DNA of 37,428 nt from an uncultured Alphaproteobacteria bacterium (GTDB lineage Bacteria; Pseudomonadota; Alphaproteobacteria; HIMB59; GCA-002718135), in contig CACMEY010000010.1 of the NCBI GenBank assembly GCA_902612805.1, forward strand, positions 1 to 37,428, given 5' to 3'. The position numbers and the translations under genes were made by a program. The first letter of the stretch is position 1. Every line of letters starts with the position of its first letter. Shown here piece after piece: positions 8,707 through 16,611 of the stretch. Below the pieces are notes generated by a model. That model searched no databases and was not told the origin of the DNA. It saw nothing but the letters and a program-made list of their open reading frames with translations.

Positions 8707-10029
8707 TTATCTAGCTAGAGCACCCATTGGATCCCAAGGTGCTAGCGCTACTGGTTCGATATCTAAGTATTTTAAAAGTCTTTTGTTTAGATATTTTTTA
8801 TCAATGACAACTTCATAGGTATATTCATCAAACCATTCATCTGTCATCATCATATATCCTTGGTTACCACTTTTTGTTCCCCAGCTATTTTCAATTTTCC
8901 ATTTAGTTGAATTTCTTTTCTTAATATCGACTCCCGTTAAAAGCATAGCATGAGTCATTTCACTATCACCATACTCTAAACGAGTTTGTTTATTCATCTT
9001 AAATGAAGTTTGGAAGACATTTTCATAATCGTAAATGCCCATATCAAGTACACCCATATCACGACTAAAACGTTTTCCAACATCACAACCAAACCATACA
9101 GCTTCGTTGTTTTTTATTGAGTCCATTGCAGATTTTTTTAATTCTTTAATATCTACATTTAAATATTTAATAATTTGTCCTTCAACAACGTTACCAAGAT
9201 ATTCAACTGTGTACATTGTATTAAATTTTTTATTGCTCATTGGAGCATGAATTAAGCAAACTTTATCTTTAATATTGATATCAGCATATTTTTTGCAGAA
9301 ATCAATTGGTGTCATGTCTGAAATGACAATATGTCTATTATCTTTATTTCTAGTAGACCAATTGATAACATCTGGTGGTTGACCAAGAAACATTGCTAGT
9401 AAATTATAAATTGTTTCCATCATGTCTTTTTTTAGGGCTGCAGAATTTTTAGCTGGTTTCTTTCTTAGTATAGAAGCAAACTCTCTTAATTTGTGAGTCA
9501 AAATATAATTCATGGCTCCAGATTTACTACTATGATTTGTTTCAGGCATTACATCTTTTGGAACTGCACCGTACTTGTTAATTAAGTTTACAAACATATC
9601 CCACTGTCCACCATCTTGCACAGGTGCTTTTAAAAGATGAGTAATTAATCTGCTCTCATATGTTTCATCTCTTGATTTGATAATATTCTCTAAAAAATAA
9701 TTTGCTTTTTCTAGCTTATCCCAAAACATGAAATAATTTTGTGAGAACTCAAATGTATTTAGTTCAAGGCTATCAACAACTTGTAAACGCATGAGATTTA
9801 ATCCTGCAAATCCCCAACATCTACCTGATGCCATCTGGTTTGTTGCAGGTAGTTCTTTTTTTATTAGATTAGAAAAATTATGATTGATTTGACTAAAGTT
9901 TTCCCAATTGAGTGCAACATTAGCTAAATCATTTTTAATTAATGCATTTCTTGATGCTGTATTTTTATTATTTCTTAAAAATTTATTTTTGAAAGTTTTG
10001 ATTGTTGATAGAGATATATTTTTTGCCAT
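8707..10029 (-). CDS. pepC: C1-family aminopeptidase (PepC / bleomycin hydrolase)
   Basis: Cytoplasmic papain-fold cysteine aminopeptidase, 440 residues, the usual length. The catalytic site is visible: Q65 and C71 in NQMASGRCWGFAGLN, the histidine in EMTHAMLLTGVD, and the asparagine in KIENSWGTKSGNQGY. The C-terminus ALAPWDPMGALAR resembles the family's C-terminal arm, which reaches into the active site of the hexamer and gives aminopeptidase specificity. It should trim peptides from the N-terminus. It lies 30 bases downstream of topA and one base upstream of the 75-residue gene. This peptidase is more common in Firmicutes and eukaryotes than in Alphaproteobacteria, so its origin may be by transfer; base composition looks like the neighbours. 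Confidence 0.93.
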   Translation of the reverse strand: MAKNISLSTIKTFKNKFLRNNKNTASRNALIKNDLANVALNWENFSQINHNFSNLIKKELPATNQMASGRCWGFAGLNLMRLQVVDSLELNTFEFSQNYFMFWDKLEKANYFLENIIKSRDETYESRLITHLLKAPVQDGGQWDMFVNLINKYGAVPKDVMPETNHSSKSGAMNYILTHKLREFASILRKKPAKNSAALKKDMMETIYNLLAMFLGQPPDVINWSTRNKDNRHIVISDMTPIDFCKKYADINIKDKVCLIHAPMSNKKFNTMYTVEYLGNVVEGQIIKYLNVDIKELKKSAMDSIKNNEAVWFGCDVGKRFSRDMGVLDMGIYDYENVFQTSFKMNKQTRLEYGDSEMTHAMLLTGVDIKKRNSTKWKIENSWGTKSGNQGYMMMTDEWFDEYTYEVVIDKKYLNKRLLKYLDIEPVALAPWDPMGALAR

Positions 10030-10059
10030 ATTCTCTATTTAAAACTATTTCAGCTTAAT

Positions 10060-12585
10060 TCAATTCTTAACTGTTTTTTTCTTTTTTTTGAGACCCATTT
10101 TAGCTTTTCTTTCATCAATTAACCTAATGGCATCTTCTAGTTTTAAGCTATCAATTGTTTGATCACCAAGAATTGATGCATTTATTTTTCCACATTTTAC
10201 ATACGGTCCAAATTTACCCTCATGAGCAGTAATATTTTTCTTTTCTGTTGGATGCTCTCCAAATGTTTTTAAGGTCGCATTACCTCTCTGTGTAGGCTTA
10301 GCAATTAATTCAATGGCTCTTTCAAGTTCAATATCAAGAATATTATCTGTTTTTTCTAGAGCTTTATATTTTTTATCATGAAGAATATATGGACCGTACA
10401 TTCCTATACCAGCACTAACTGTTTTATTTGTTTCAGGATGAAATCCTAATTTACGCGGCAAACCAAGTAATTGAATAGCTGTATTTAATCCTATTTCATC
10501 TGGCTCAAAATTCTTAGGAATAGAAACTCTTTTTGGTTTTTTTTCTTTTGTACCTTCACCAACTTGCATATAAAATCCATAAGGACCTTTTCGAAGAGTA
10601 ATCATTTCACCTGTTTCTGGATAAATACCAATTTCTTTTGGTCCGCTAAGAGCAGCACCATCTTTATCATTTAATTGATTAAACTGAACTGTATATTTGC
10701 AATCAGGATAATTAGAGCAGCCAATAAATCCTCCAAATTTTCCAACTTTAATTCCTAGTCTTCCATTATCACAGGTTGGACATTTCCTTTTTTCATCTGC
10801 TCCATTTGGTGGAAAGAAATGCGGACCTAGTGCTTCATCTAACACATCTATGACCTCTCTATTTGATTTGCCTACAGTTTCATCGCAAAGTTGTTTGAAT
10901 GTTTCCCAAAATTTTCTTAGAACTTCTTTCCAATCAAGCTTACCATCAGAAATTTCATCAAGTTGATTTTCAAGATCAGCGGTAAAATCATATTCAACAT
11001 ATTGATTGAAATATTTCTCTAAAAATATCGATACTATTCTTCCTCTATCATGAGGATTAAAACGTTTTTTATCTAAAATTACATAATCTCTATCTTGTAG
11101 AACTTTAATAATAGAAGCATAAGTAGATGGTCTACCAATACCAAGTTCTTCAAGTTTTTTAACTAAGCTTGCTTCTGTGTAACGAGGAGGAGGGGAGGTG
11201 AAATGTTGTGTCTTTTCAACTTCTTTGAGATTTAAACTCTCTCCTTCACTCATGGCAGGAAGAATTGTTTCTTTTTCTTCATCTTTATCATCATCTTTAG
11301 CTTCTTGATAAACTTTATACATCCCAGGAAACTTAATTGTTGATCCATTTGCTCGTAAAACAATTTTTTTATCTTCGTTTGTAATATCAACAGCTACTTG
11401 ATCTAATATGGCACTCGCCATTTGTGAACTTACAGCTCTTTGCCAAATAATTTCATATAACTTGTATTCTTCTAAAGTAATGTATTGCTTAATATCTTTT
11501 GGTGTTAGGTAAATATTTGTCGGTCTAATACATTCATGTGCTTCCTGAGCATTTTTAGCCTTCGATTTATAAACTCTTGGTGCTTCTGGCAAATAGTTTG
11601 CACCATAATTATCAGTAACAAAACCTCGAACTTGGTTAATAGCTTCTTTTGACATGACGACACTGTCTGTTCGCATATAAGTTATTAAGCCAGTTGTTTC
11701 TCCTTTAATATCTGTTCCTTCATAAAGGCGTTGGGCTGTGCGCATTGTTTGACTAGCACTAAAACCAAGTTTACGACTAGACTCAATTTGCATTGTAGAT
11801 GTAGTAAAAGCAGGATAGGGATTTCTTCTAGCTTCTTTTTTCGTAATATTTCCAACAGTGAAAGTAGAATTTTTAATATCATTAAAAATTTTTGTCGCCT
11901 CACTTTCATTTTTAATATCAAGTTTATCTACTTTATTCCCATCATAAACTGTAAGTCTGGAATTAATGATTTTATCTTCTTTATTTCTAAACTCGCCTTG
12001 TAAAGACCAATATTCCTGTGGAATAAATTTTTCTATTTCAAGTTCTCTCTCACTAATTATTCTTAAGGCAACAGATTGAACTCTACCCGCTGATTTTGAA
12101 CCTGGTAACTTTCTCCATAGCACTGGAGAAAGTGTAAAACCAACAAGAAAATCTAACGCTCTTCTTGCAAGATATGCATTAACTAAATTTTCATCTATTT
12201 CTCTTGGCTCTTTAAGACTATCAAGAACTGCATTTTTTGTAATTTCATTAAATGTAACACGGTGAATATTTAATTTTGAAAGTGATGAATTATCTCTAAG
12301 TAATTTTTCAACATGCCAAGCTATGGCTTCACCTTCACGGTCGGGGTCAGTTGCTAGATATAAATTTTCAGATTTTTTTGCAGCATCTGTTATTTCTTTT
12401 ATTACTTTTTTCCCGCGATCACTTGTTTCCCATTTCATTTGGAAATCATTTTCGGTATCTATTGCATCATTTTTTGCTGATAAATCTCTCACATGTCCTA
12501 CACTTGCTAGAACTTTGAAGTCAGAGCCTAAATATTTATTAATAGACTTTGCCTTCGATGGTGATTCAACAATTAATACATTCAT
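10060..12585 (-). CDS. topA: DNA topoisomerase I
   Basis: Type IA topoisomerase that removes negative supercoils, 841 residues from the chosen ATG. MNVLIVESPSKAKSINKYLG is the standard toprim start; a TTG 15 bases upstream would add MGPKF and is less likely. Toprim acids appear in ATDPDREGEAIAWH, the catalytic tyrosine in GLITYMRTDSV, and IGRPSTYASII in the core. The C-terminal region has one C4 zinc finger (CPTCDNGRLGIK then GCSNYPDC) and three zinc-free repeats recognisable as GPYGFYMQVG, GMYGPYILHD and GKFGPYVKCG, then a lysine-rich tail. In many Alphaproteobacteria dprA precedes topA; here plsY does, 65 bases upstream. A 19-bp palindrome abuts the start codon. Confidence 0.95.
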   Translation of the reverse strand: MNVLIVESPSKAKSINKYLGSDFKVLASVGHVRDLSAKNDAIDTENDFQMKWETSDRGKKVIKEITDAAKKSENLYLATDPDREGEAIAWHVEKLLRDNSSLSKLNIHRVTFNEITKNAVLDSLKEPREIDENLVNAYLARRALDFLVGFTLSPVLWRKLPGSKSAGRVQSVALRIISERELEIEKFIPQEYWSLQGEFRNKEDKIINSRLTVYDGNKVDKLDIKNESEATKIFNDIKNSTFTVGNITKKEARRNPYPAFTTSTMQIESSRKLGFSASQTMRTAQRLYEGTDIKGETTGLITYMRTDSVVMSKEAINQVRGFVTDNYGANYLPEAPRVYKSKAKNAQEAHECIRPTNIYLTPKDIKQYITLEEYKLYEIIWQRAVSSQMASAILDQVAVDITNEDKKIVLRANGSTIKFPGMYKVYQEAKDDDKDEEKETILPAMSEGESLNLKEVEKTQHFTSPPPRYTEASLVKKLEELGIGRPSTYASIIKVLQDRDYVILDKKRFNPHDRGRIVSIFLEKYFNQYVEYDFTADLENQLDEISDGKLDWKEVLRKFWETFKQLCDETVGKSNREVIDVLDEALGPHFFPPNGADEKRKCPTCDNGRLGIKVGKFGGFIGCSNYPDCKYTVQFNQLNDKDGAALSGPKEIGIYPETGEMITLRKGPYGFYMQVGEGTKEKKPKRVSIPKNFEPDEIGLNTAIQLLGLPRKLGFHPETNKTVSAGIGMYGPYILHDKKYKALEKTDNILDIELERAIELIAKPTQRGNATLKTFGEHPTEKKNITAHEGKFGPYVKCGKINASILGDQTIDSLKLEDAIRLIDERKAKMGLKKKKKTVKN

Positions 12586-12604
12586 AAATTTGGGCCCCAA
12601 ATTT
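12586..12604 (-). promoter_or_regulatory. Perfect 19-bp palindrome abutting the topA start codon
   Basis: AAATTTGGG-C-CCCAAATTT, nine-base arms with one central base, ends exactly one base before the topA ATG. In RNA it can form an 8-bp stem with a 3-base loop, or 7 bp with a 5-base loop, that would cover the only purine-rich stretch available as a ribosome site. The GGGGCCC core is unusual in this AT-rich sequence. It may be a repressor operator, a translation-blocking hairpin or a supercoiling-sensitive cruciform site. The symmetry is seen directly; the role is inferred. Confidence 0.55.
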
Positions 12605-12650
12605 CAGTTTAAAGATAATTCGTCAAGAAATTTTAAAAAAAAGTATATTT

Positions 12651-13256
12651 TTACTTGGATAATTTAATTTTACTTTCAGTTTTGTTTATGAGTCTTTTAA
12701 TGTTTTCTGTGTGTTTAAGATAAATAATTAAAGTTAAATAAATAAAGAAAATTAGAATATAAAAATTAAAATTAACAAAAATATAATAAGATGGAGCTAC
12801 TAAAATTCCAATTAAAGATCCAAGAGAAGAGTATTTACTTACAAAAGCAGCAACAAGCCATACTAATAAAAATAAAATTGCTATGTAAGGATTAAAGCCA
12901 AATAAAAAGCCAATATATGTTGCCACTCCTTTTCCACCTTTAAATTTTAACCAAACAGGATAGATATGACCTAATATGGCAAAGTGACAGATAAGTATTT
13001 TATTCAATAAAGAAATATCTTGAAAATACATTTGTAAAATGAGGAATGGAAGAAGGCCTTTAAAAATATCAAAACAAAGAACAATGAATGCTACAAATTT
13101 ATTTCCTGTTCTTAAAACATTTGTTGCACCTACATTTCCAGAACCAATCTTTCTAATATCTCCCAAGCCAAATAATTTTGTAAAAATCAATGCAAAGGGT
13201 AATGATCCAATTAAATAAAACAATATGATTAATGATAAACTACTTACTAAAGTCAT
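12651..13256 (-). CDS. plsY: Acyl-phosphate:glycerol-3-phosphate acyltransferase PlsY
   Basis: Integral membrane enzyme that makes lysophosphatidate from acyl-phosphate and glycerol-3-phosphate, the first step of phospholipid synthesis; 201 residues with about five helices. The three family motifs are visible: GSLPFALIFTKLFG, then IRKIGSGNVGATNVLR (motif 1), FKGLLPF with the following segment, HIYPVWLKFKGGKGVATYIG (motif 2), and the third near the GSLIGILVAPSYY region. The start overlaps the pyrB stop by 17 bases, so it is coupled to pyrB. In related genomes pyrC lies between pyrB and plsY; it is absent here. Confidence 0.95.
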   Translation of the reverse strand: MTLVSSLSLIILFYLIGSLPFALIFTKLFGLGDIRKIGSGNVGATNVLRTGNKFVAFIVLCFDIFKGLLPFLILQMYFQDISLLNKILICHFAILGHIYPVWLKFKGGKGVATYIGFLFGFNPYIAILFLLVWLVAAFVSKYSSLGSLIGILVAPSYYIFVNFNFYILIFFIYLTLIIYLKHTENIKRLINKTESKIKLSK

Positions 13257-14385
13257 CTCTGTTTTTAATAATTAAGTCTAAGCATGCCATTCGTACTGCA
13301 ACACCCATAGCGACCTGTTCTTGTATTAAGCTCCTCGTGACGTCATCGGCAAGTTTGGAGTCTATTTCTACACCACGATTCATTGGACCTGGATGCATAA
13401 CGAAAGCATTTTTTTTAGCATATTTAAGTTTATTGTAATCTAATCCATACTTTTTAAAATAAGTCTTTTGATTTGGCATAATTTTTCCAACTATTCTTTC
13501 TTTTTGAATACGTAGCATCATAACAATATCACAATTTTGTAATCCCTTTTTCATTTCTGTATAAACATTCACAGGTAGTTTTTTTAAACTTTTTGGTAAC
13601 CATTGCTTAGGACCAATAACATTAATTTTTGCACCTAGCTTTGAGAGTATTATTATGTTTGATCGCGCAACACGACTATGCAAAATATCCCCGCATATAG
13701 CAATTTTTAATTTTGCAAAATTTTCAAATTTATTTTTTATAGTAAGTGCATCTAATAATGCTTGTGTGGGGTGCTCATGACTTCCATCACCAGCATTGAT
13801 TACAGACGCATCCACTGTTTCTGAAATTTTTTTACTAATTCCTTCCTCTGGATGTCTTACAATTAAAACATCAGGATTCATTGAATTAATAGTAGTCATA
13901 GTATCGAGTAAAGTCTCTCCTTTGTTAATAGAACTATCTTTTACCACTACATTAATGAGATCTGCTCCTAGCCTTTTAGCAGCAACTTCAAAACTTGTTC
14001 TTGTTCTTGTTGAGTCTTCAAAAAAAAGATTAAATATTGTTCTTCCTTCTAAAACATTAATTTTTTTAATTTTCTTTTTATTGAAAGATATATATTTTTT
14101 GGATTCATCTAAGATGTGCTCAATTTCTTTTTTTGTCAAATCTGCTGTTTCTACTAAATGAATTTTTTTAAAAATATTTTTTGTTCGTTTTAATTTTATA
14201 TTTGTTTTTGAAGAAATTGATGAATAATATTTTAAGGCTATATTTTCTGCATCTTTTAGAATTTTTGAACCTGTAGATGATCTGATTGCTTTTATTTTTG
14301 GCATTTTTATTTTCATTTGCCAATATTTGGAATTTTCTCTTTTATATAATTTAATGTGTCCTGATTTAAGAAATTTTGATTTCAT
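13240..14385 (-). CDS. pyrB: Aspartate carbamoyltransferase with an integrase-like N-terminal extension
   Basis: Catalyses carbamoyl phosphate + aspartate to carbamoyl aspartate in pyrimidine synthesis. The catalytic part, from about residue 70 to 381, is complete: FFEDSTRTRTSFE (STRTR at 125-129, near residue 52 in E. coli PyrB), KGETLLDT, VIVRHPEEG-type segment, GDGSHEHPTQALLDALTI, and MHPGPMNRGVEI. The first ~70 residues are extra. Residues 9-57 (GHIKLYKRENSKYWQMKIKM, then RSSTGSKILKDAENIALKYY) match by eye the arm-DNA-binding N-terminus of phage-type tyrosine integrases. No ATG, GTG or TTG lies in frame between residue 28 and the catalytic domain, so the fusion is not simply a wrong start choice. 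The gene follows ruvX by 38 bases, with three TNACACAT repeats in the gap, and no Shine-Dalgarno is seen. Confidence 0.9.
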   Translation of the reverse strand: MKSKFLKSGHIKLYKRENSKYWQMKIKMPKIKAIRSSTGSKILKDAENIALKYYSSISSKTNIKLKRTKNIFKKIHLVETADLTKKEIEHILDESKKYISFNKKKIKKINVLEGRTIFNLFFEDSTRTRTSFEVAAKRLGADLINVVVKDSSINKGETLLDTMTTINSMNPDVLIVRHPEEGISKKISETVDASVINAGDGSHEHPTQALLDALTIKNKFENFAKLKIAICGDILHSRVARSNIIILSKLGAKINVIGPKQWLPKSLKKLPVNVYTEMKKGLQNCDIVMMLRIQKERIVGKIMPNQKTYFKKYGLDYNKLKYAKKNAFVMHPGPMNRGVEIDSKLADDVTRSLIQEQVAMGVAVRMACLDLIIKNRDDFSK

Positions 14386-14414
14386 ATGTGTTAATAATGT
14401 GTCAGTATGTGTAA
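14386..14414 (-). repeat. Three direct TNACACAT repeats upstream of pyrB
   Basis: Read on the minus strand: TTACACAT (14414-14407), TGACACAT (14404-14397), TAACACAT (14393-14386), the last directly touching the pyrB ATG. Repeat spacing is 10 and 11 bases, so all lie on one face of the helix. They fill most of the 38-base gap between ruvX and pyrB. Helically phased short direct repeats are typical of multi-copy protein-binding sites, including integrase arm-type sites. No function is shown by the sequence itself. Confidence 0.55.
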
Positions 14415-14423
14415 ACTAATTTA

Positions 14424-14882
14424 TTAATTATTTCTATATCTATCTAAATATCCTTGTAAGATATATGCAGCTGACTGCTGATCAAGTTTGCTTTTTATCT
14501 TCGTTTTACTTAGATCAGCTTTTCTCATTTCTTTAAAAATCACATCAGATGAAAACCTTTCATCCCAAAGAGCCGTAGGTTTTTTAAAAAAGGTTTGAAG
14601 ATTAATATTAAAATCTCGCACTAGTTGACTTAGTTTGTTTTCGCTATTATCCAGGCTAATTGGCAGACCAAGAATAAATCCACCAATTTCATACTCTTTC
14701 AAAATATCTTTCAAGATGATCAAATCTTTATTGGTTCCTTTTCTTTGAATAATTGAAAGCGGTGTAGCGATTATTTTCGATCTATCGCTTACAGCAACGC
14801 CAATCGTTTTAGTTCCTAGGTCTAGACCTGCAAGTATTTGTGATGTATTAAGGCCATCGATTAAATTATTTTGATCATTCAT
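14424..14882 (-). CDS. ruvX: Putative pre-16S rRNA nuclease / Holliday junction resolvase RuvX (YqgF)
   Basis: RNase H-fold nuclease of the YqgF/RuvX family, implicated in 16S rRNA 5' maturation and in recombination; 152 residues from the chosen ATG. Family motifs: LAGLDLGTKTIGVAVSDRS (first acidic strand), GFILGLPIS, LWDERFSS, and DQQSAAYILQGYLDRY at the end. I chose the ATG at 14882 (MNDQNNLID); an upstream ATG at 14921 would add 13 residues that lie within gatC. The start faces gatC, which begins 17 bases away, so each promoter must overlap the other gene. pyrB follows. Confidence 0.9.
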   Translation of the reverse strand: MNDQNNLIDGLNTSQILAGLDLGTKTIGVAVSDRSKIIATPLSIIQRKGTNKDLIILKDILKEYEIGGFILGLPISLDNSENKLSQLVRDFNINLQTFFKKPTALWDERFSSDVIFKEMRKADLSKTKIKSKLDQQSAAYILQGYLDRYRNN

Positions 14883-14887
14883 ATAAT

Positions 14888-14891
14888 GGAG
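14888..14891 (+). promoter_or_regulatory. Ribosome binding site GGAG deciding the gatC TTG start
   Basis: GGAG lies 8 bases before the TTG at 14900. The only nearby ATG, at 14886, runs into a stop after five codons, so this site supports TTG as the gatC start. Confidence 0.5.
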
Positions 14892-14899
14892 CTCATAAA

Positions 14900-15187
14900 T
14901 TGAAGATTGATAAAAATACAATAAATAAAATTGCCCGTCTATCTAGAATAAAGTTAGATGATAAAGAATCTGAAGATTATATTAATGATCTTAATTCCAT
15001 TTTAGACTGGGTTGAGCAACTAAATGAAGTAAATACTGAAAATATAGAACCATTAAGTAACATATCATCATCAATTTTACCTAAAAGAGAAGACGTATCT
15101 AAAGATACTAATTCAAGTGATGAAATTCTTGAAAATGCCCCTGATAAACTTGAAGGATTTTTTGCTGTACCAAAGGTGGTAGAATAA
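14900..15187 (+). CDS. gatC: Asp-tRNA(Asn)/Glu-tRNA(Gln) amidotransferase subunit C
   Basis: Small subunit that holds GatA and GatB together, 95 residues, normal for the family. The pattern INKIARLSRIKLDDKESEDY then DLNSILDWVEQLNEVNTENI and the C-terminal LEGFFAVPKVVE (usually FxVPKVV or similar) identify it. It starts with TTG at 14900 behind a GGAG. Its stop overlaps the gatA start by one base (TAATG), so C, A and B form one operon, which amidates Glu-tRNA(Gln) and/or Asp-tRNA(Asn). Confidence 0.93.
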   Translation: MKIDKNTINKIARLSRIKLDDKESEDYINDLNSILDWVEQLNEVNTENIEPLSNISSSILPKREDVSKDTNSSDEILENAPDKLEGFFAVPKVVE

Positions 15188-16611
15188 TGCCTAAATCATC
15201 TTTGAAGCAAACGTTAAAAGATCTCGATACAAAAAAAATATCAATAAGAGAATTAAATCAGGATTATTTAAAAAAAATTAAAGAAAAAGAAAACTTAAAT
15301 GTTTTTATTCATTTTAGTGAAGAGAATGTTTTAAAGCAGATAGATAACATAGAGAAAGATAATTCAGCAAAAAAATTAAAAGGCATTCCGATTGCAATCA
15401 AGGATCTATTTTGTACTAAAAGTATGCCAACAACCGCAGCTTCAAAGATTTTAGAAAATTTTAATCCAACTTATGAATCATTTGTTACTCAAAAATTATT
15501 AGATGAAGGATCTATTTTTGTTGGTAAAACAAATCTTGACGAGTTTGCCATGGGCTCAGCTACTAATACAAGTTTTTTTGGAAATACAATTAATCCCCTA
15601 TCAAAAGAGAATGAGCCTTTAGCTCCTGGTGGATCTTCTGGTGGTTCTGCAGCCGCAGTTGCTGCAGATTTATGTTTAGGGGCAACTGGAACAGATACAG
15701 GTGGTTCAATAAGACAGCCAGCCAGCTTTTGTGGTGTTGTTGGTATCAAACCAACATATGGTTTATGTTCACGATGGGGTATAGCTGCATTTGCATCTAG
15801 TTTGGATCAAGCAGGAATTTTTTCTCATAATGTTGAAGATGCATCAATATTATTACAATCAATCGCTGGGTTTGATCAAAGAGATAGTACAAGTGCTAAA
15901 GTAGATATTCCAAATTATTTTGAAAATTTAGATGATGATCTAAATGGGAAAACTGTTGGTATACCGAAAGAGTATTCTGTTGATGGTACGCCAATGGAAA
16001 TAAGTCAGATATGGGAAGATGCTATCAAAGTTTTAGAAAAAAAAGGTGTTAAAATTAAAAATATTTCACTTCCTCATACTAAATATGCACTTCCTACTTA
16101 TTATATAATCGCTCCTGCTGAAGCTTCCTCAAATTTAGCTCGTTATGATGGAGTGAAATATGGTTTTAGATCTGATGAAATTAATTCACTTGATGAAATG
16201 TATGAAAATACAAGAGCTCAAGGTTTTGGAAGAGAAGTAAAAAGAAGAATTTTAATTGGAACATACGTATTATCTGCAGGCTATTATGATGCATATTATC
16301 TTAAGGCACAAAAAGTAAGAAAATTAATTGCTGATGATTTTAATAAAGCTTTAAAAGAATGTGATTTTATAGTTACTCCTACTGCACCAAGTGCTGCATT
16401 TCCCTTGAATGAAAAACAAAATGATCCTATCAAAATGTATTTAAATGATGTGTTTACGGTTCCTGCTTCTTTAGCTGGCTTACCAGGTATTTCCATTCCC
16501 TTCGGGAAAGATAAAAATAATTTACCACTAGGTATCCAAATATTAGGAAAACACTTTGATGAACAACAAGTTTTTAATGCCGCTTTATCTCTAGAAAGAT
16601 CATATGAATAA
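15187..16611 (+). CDS. gatA: Glutamyl-tRNA(Gln) amidotransferase subunit A
   Basis: Amidase-signature subunit that releases ammonia from glutamine for transfer to mischarged tRNA; 474 residues. The catalytic Lys is in PIAIKDLF, and the Ser-cisSer pair is in [15 protein letters not shown] and [16 protein letters not shown]. The C-terminal half keeps [10 protein letters not shown] and [16 protein letters not shown]. The start overlaps gatC by one base and the stop overlaps gatB by 8 bases. Nothing unusual is seen. Confidence 0.96.
   Translation: MPKSSLKQTLKDLDTKKISIRELNQDYLKKIKEKENLNVFIHFSEENVLKQIDNIEKDNSAKKLKGIPIAIKDLFCTKSMPTTAASKILENFNPTYESFVTQKLLDEGSIFVGKTNLDEFAMGSATNTSFFGNTINPLSKENEPLAPGGSSGGSAAAVAADLCLGATGTDTGGSIRQPASFCGVVGIKPTYGLCSRWGIAAFASSLDQAGIFSHNVEDASILLQSIAGFDQRDSTSAKVDIPNYFENLDDDLNGKTVGIPKEYSVDGTPMEISQIWEDAIKVLEKKGVKIKNISLPHTKYALPTYYIIAPAEASSNLARYDGVKYGFRSDEINSLDEMYENTRAQGFGREVKRRILIGTYVLSAGYYDAYYLKAQKVRKLIADDFNKALKECDFIVTPTAPSAAFPLNEKQNDPIKMYLNDVFTVPASLAGLPGISIPFGKDKNNLPLGIQILGKHFDEQQVFNAALSLERSYE

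Noticed and set aside
12586..12600. TTG start for topA giving MGPKF before MNVLIVESPSKA
   Set aside because: The toprim domain of the family starts with the MNVLIVESPSK methionine; the TTG lies in the palindrome.
14883..14921. ATG at 14921 as ruvX start
   Set aside because: It would add 13 residues without family support and overlap the gatC coding region.
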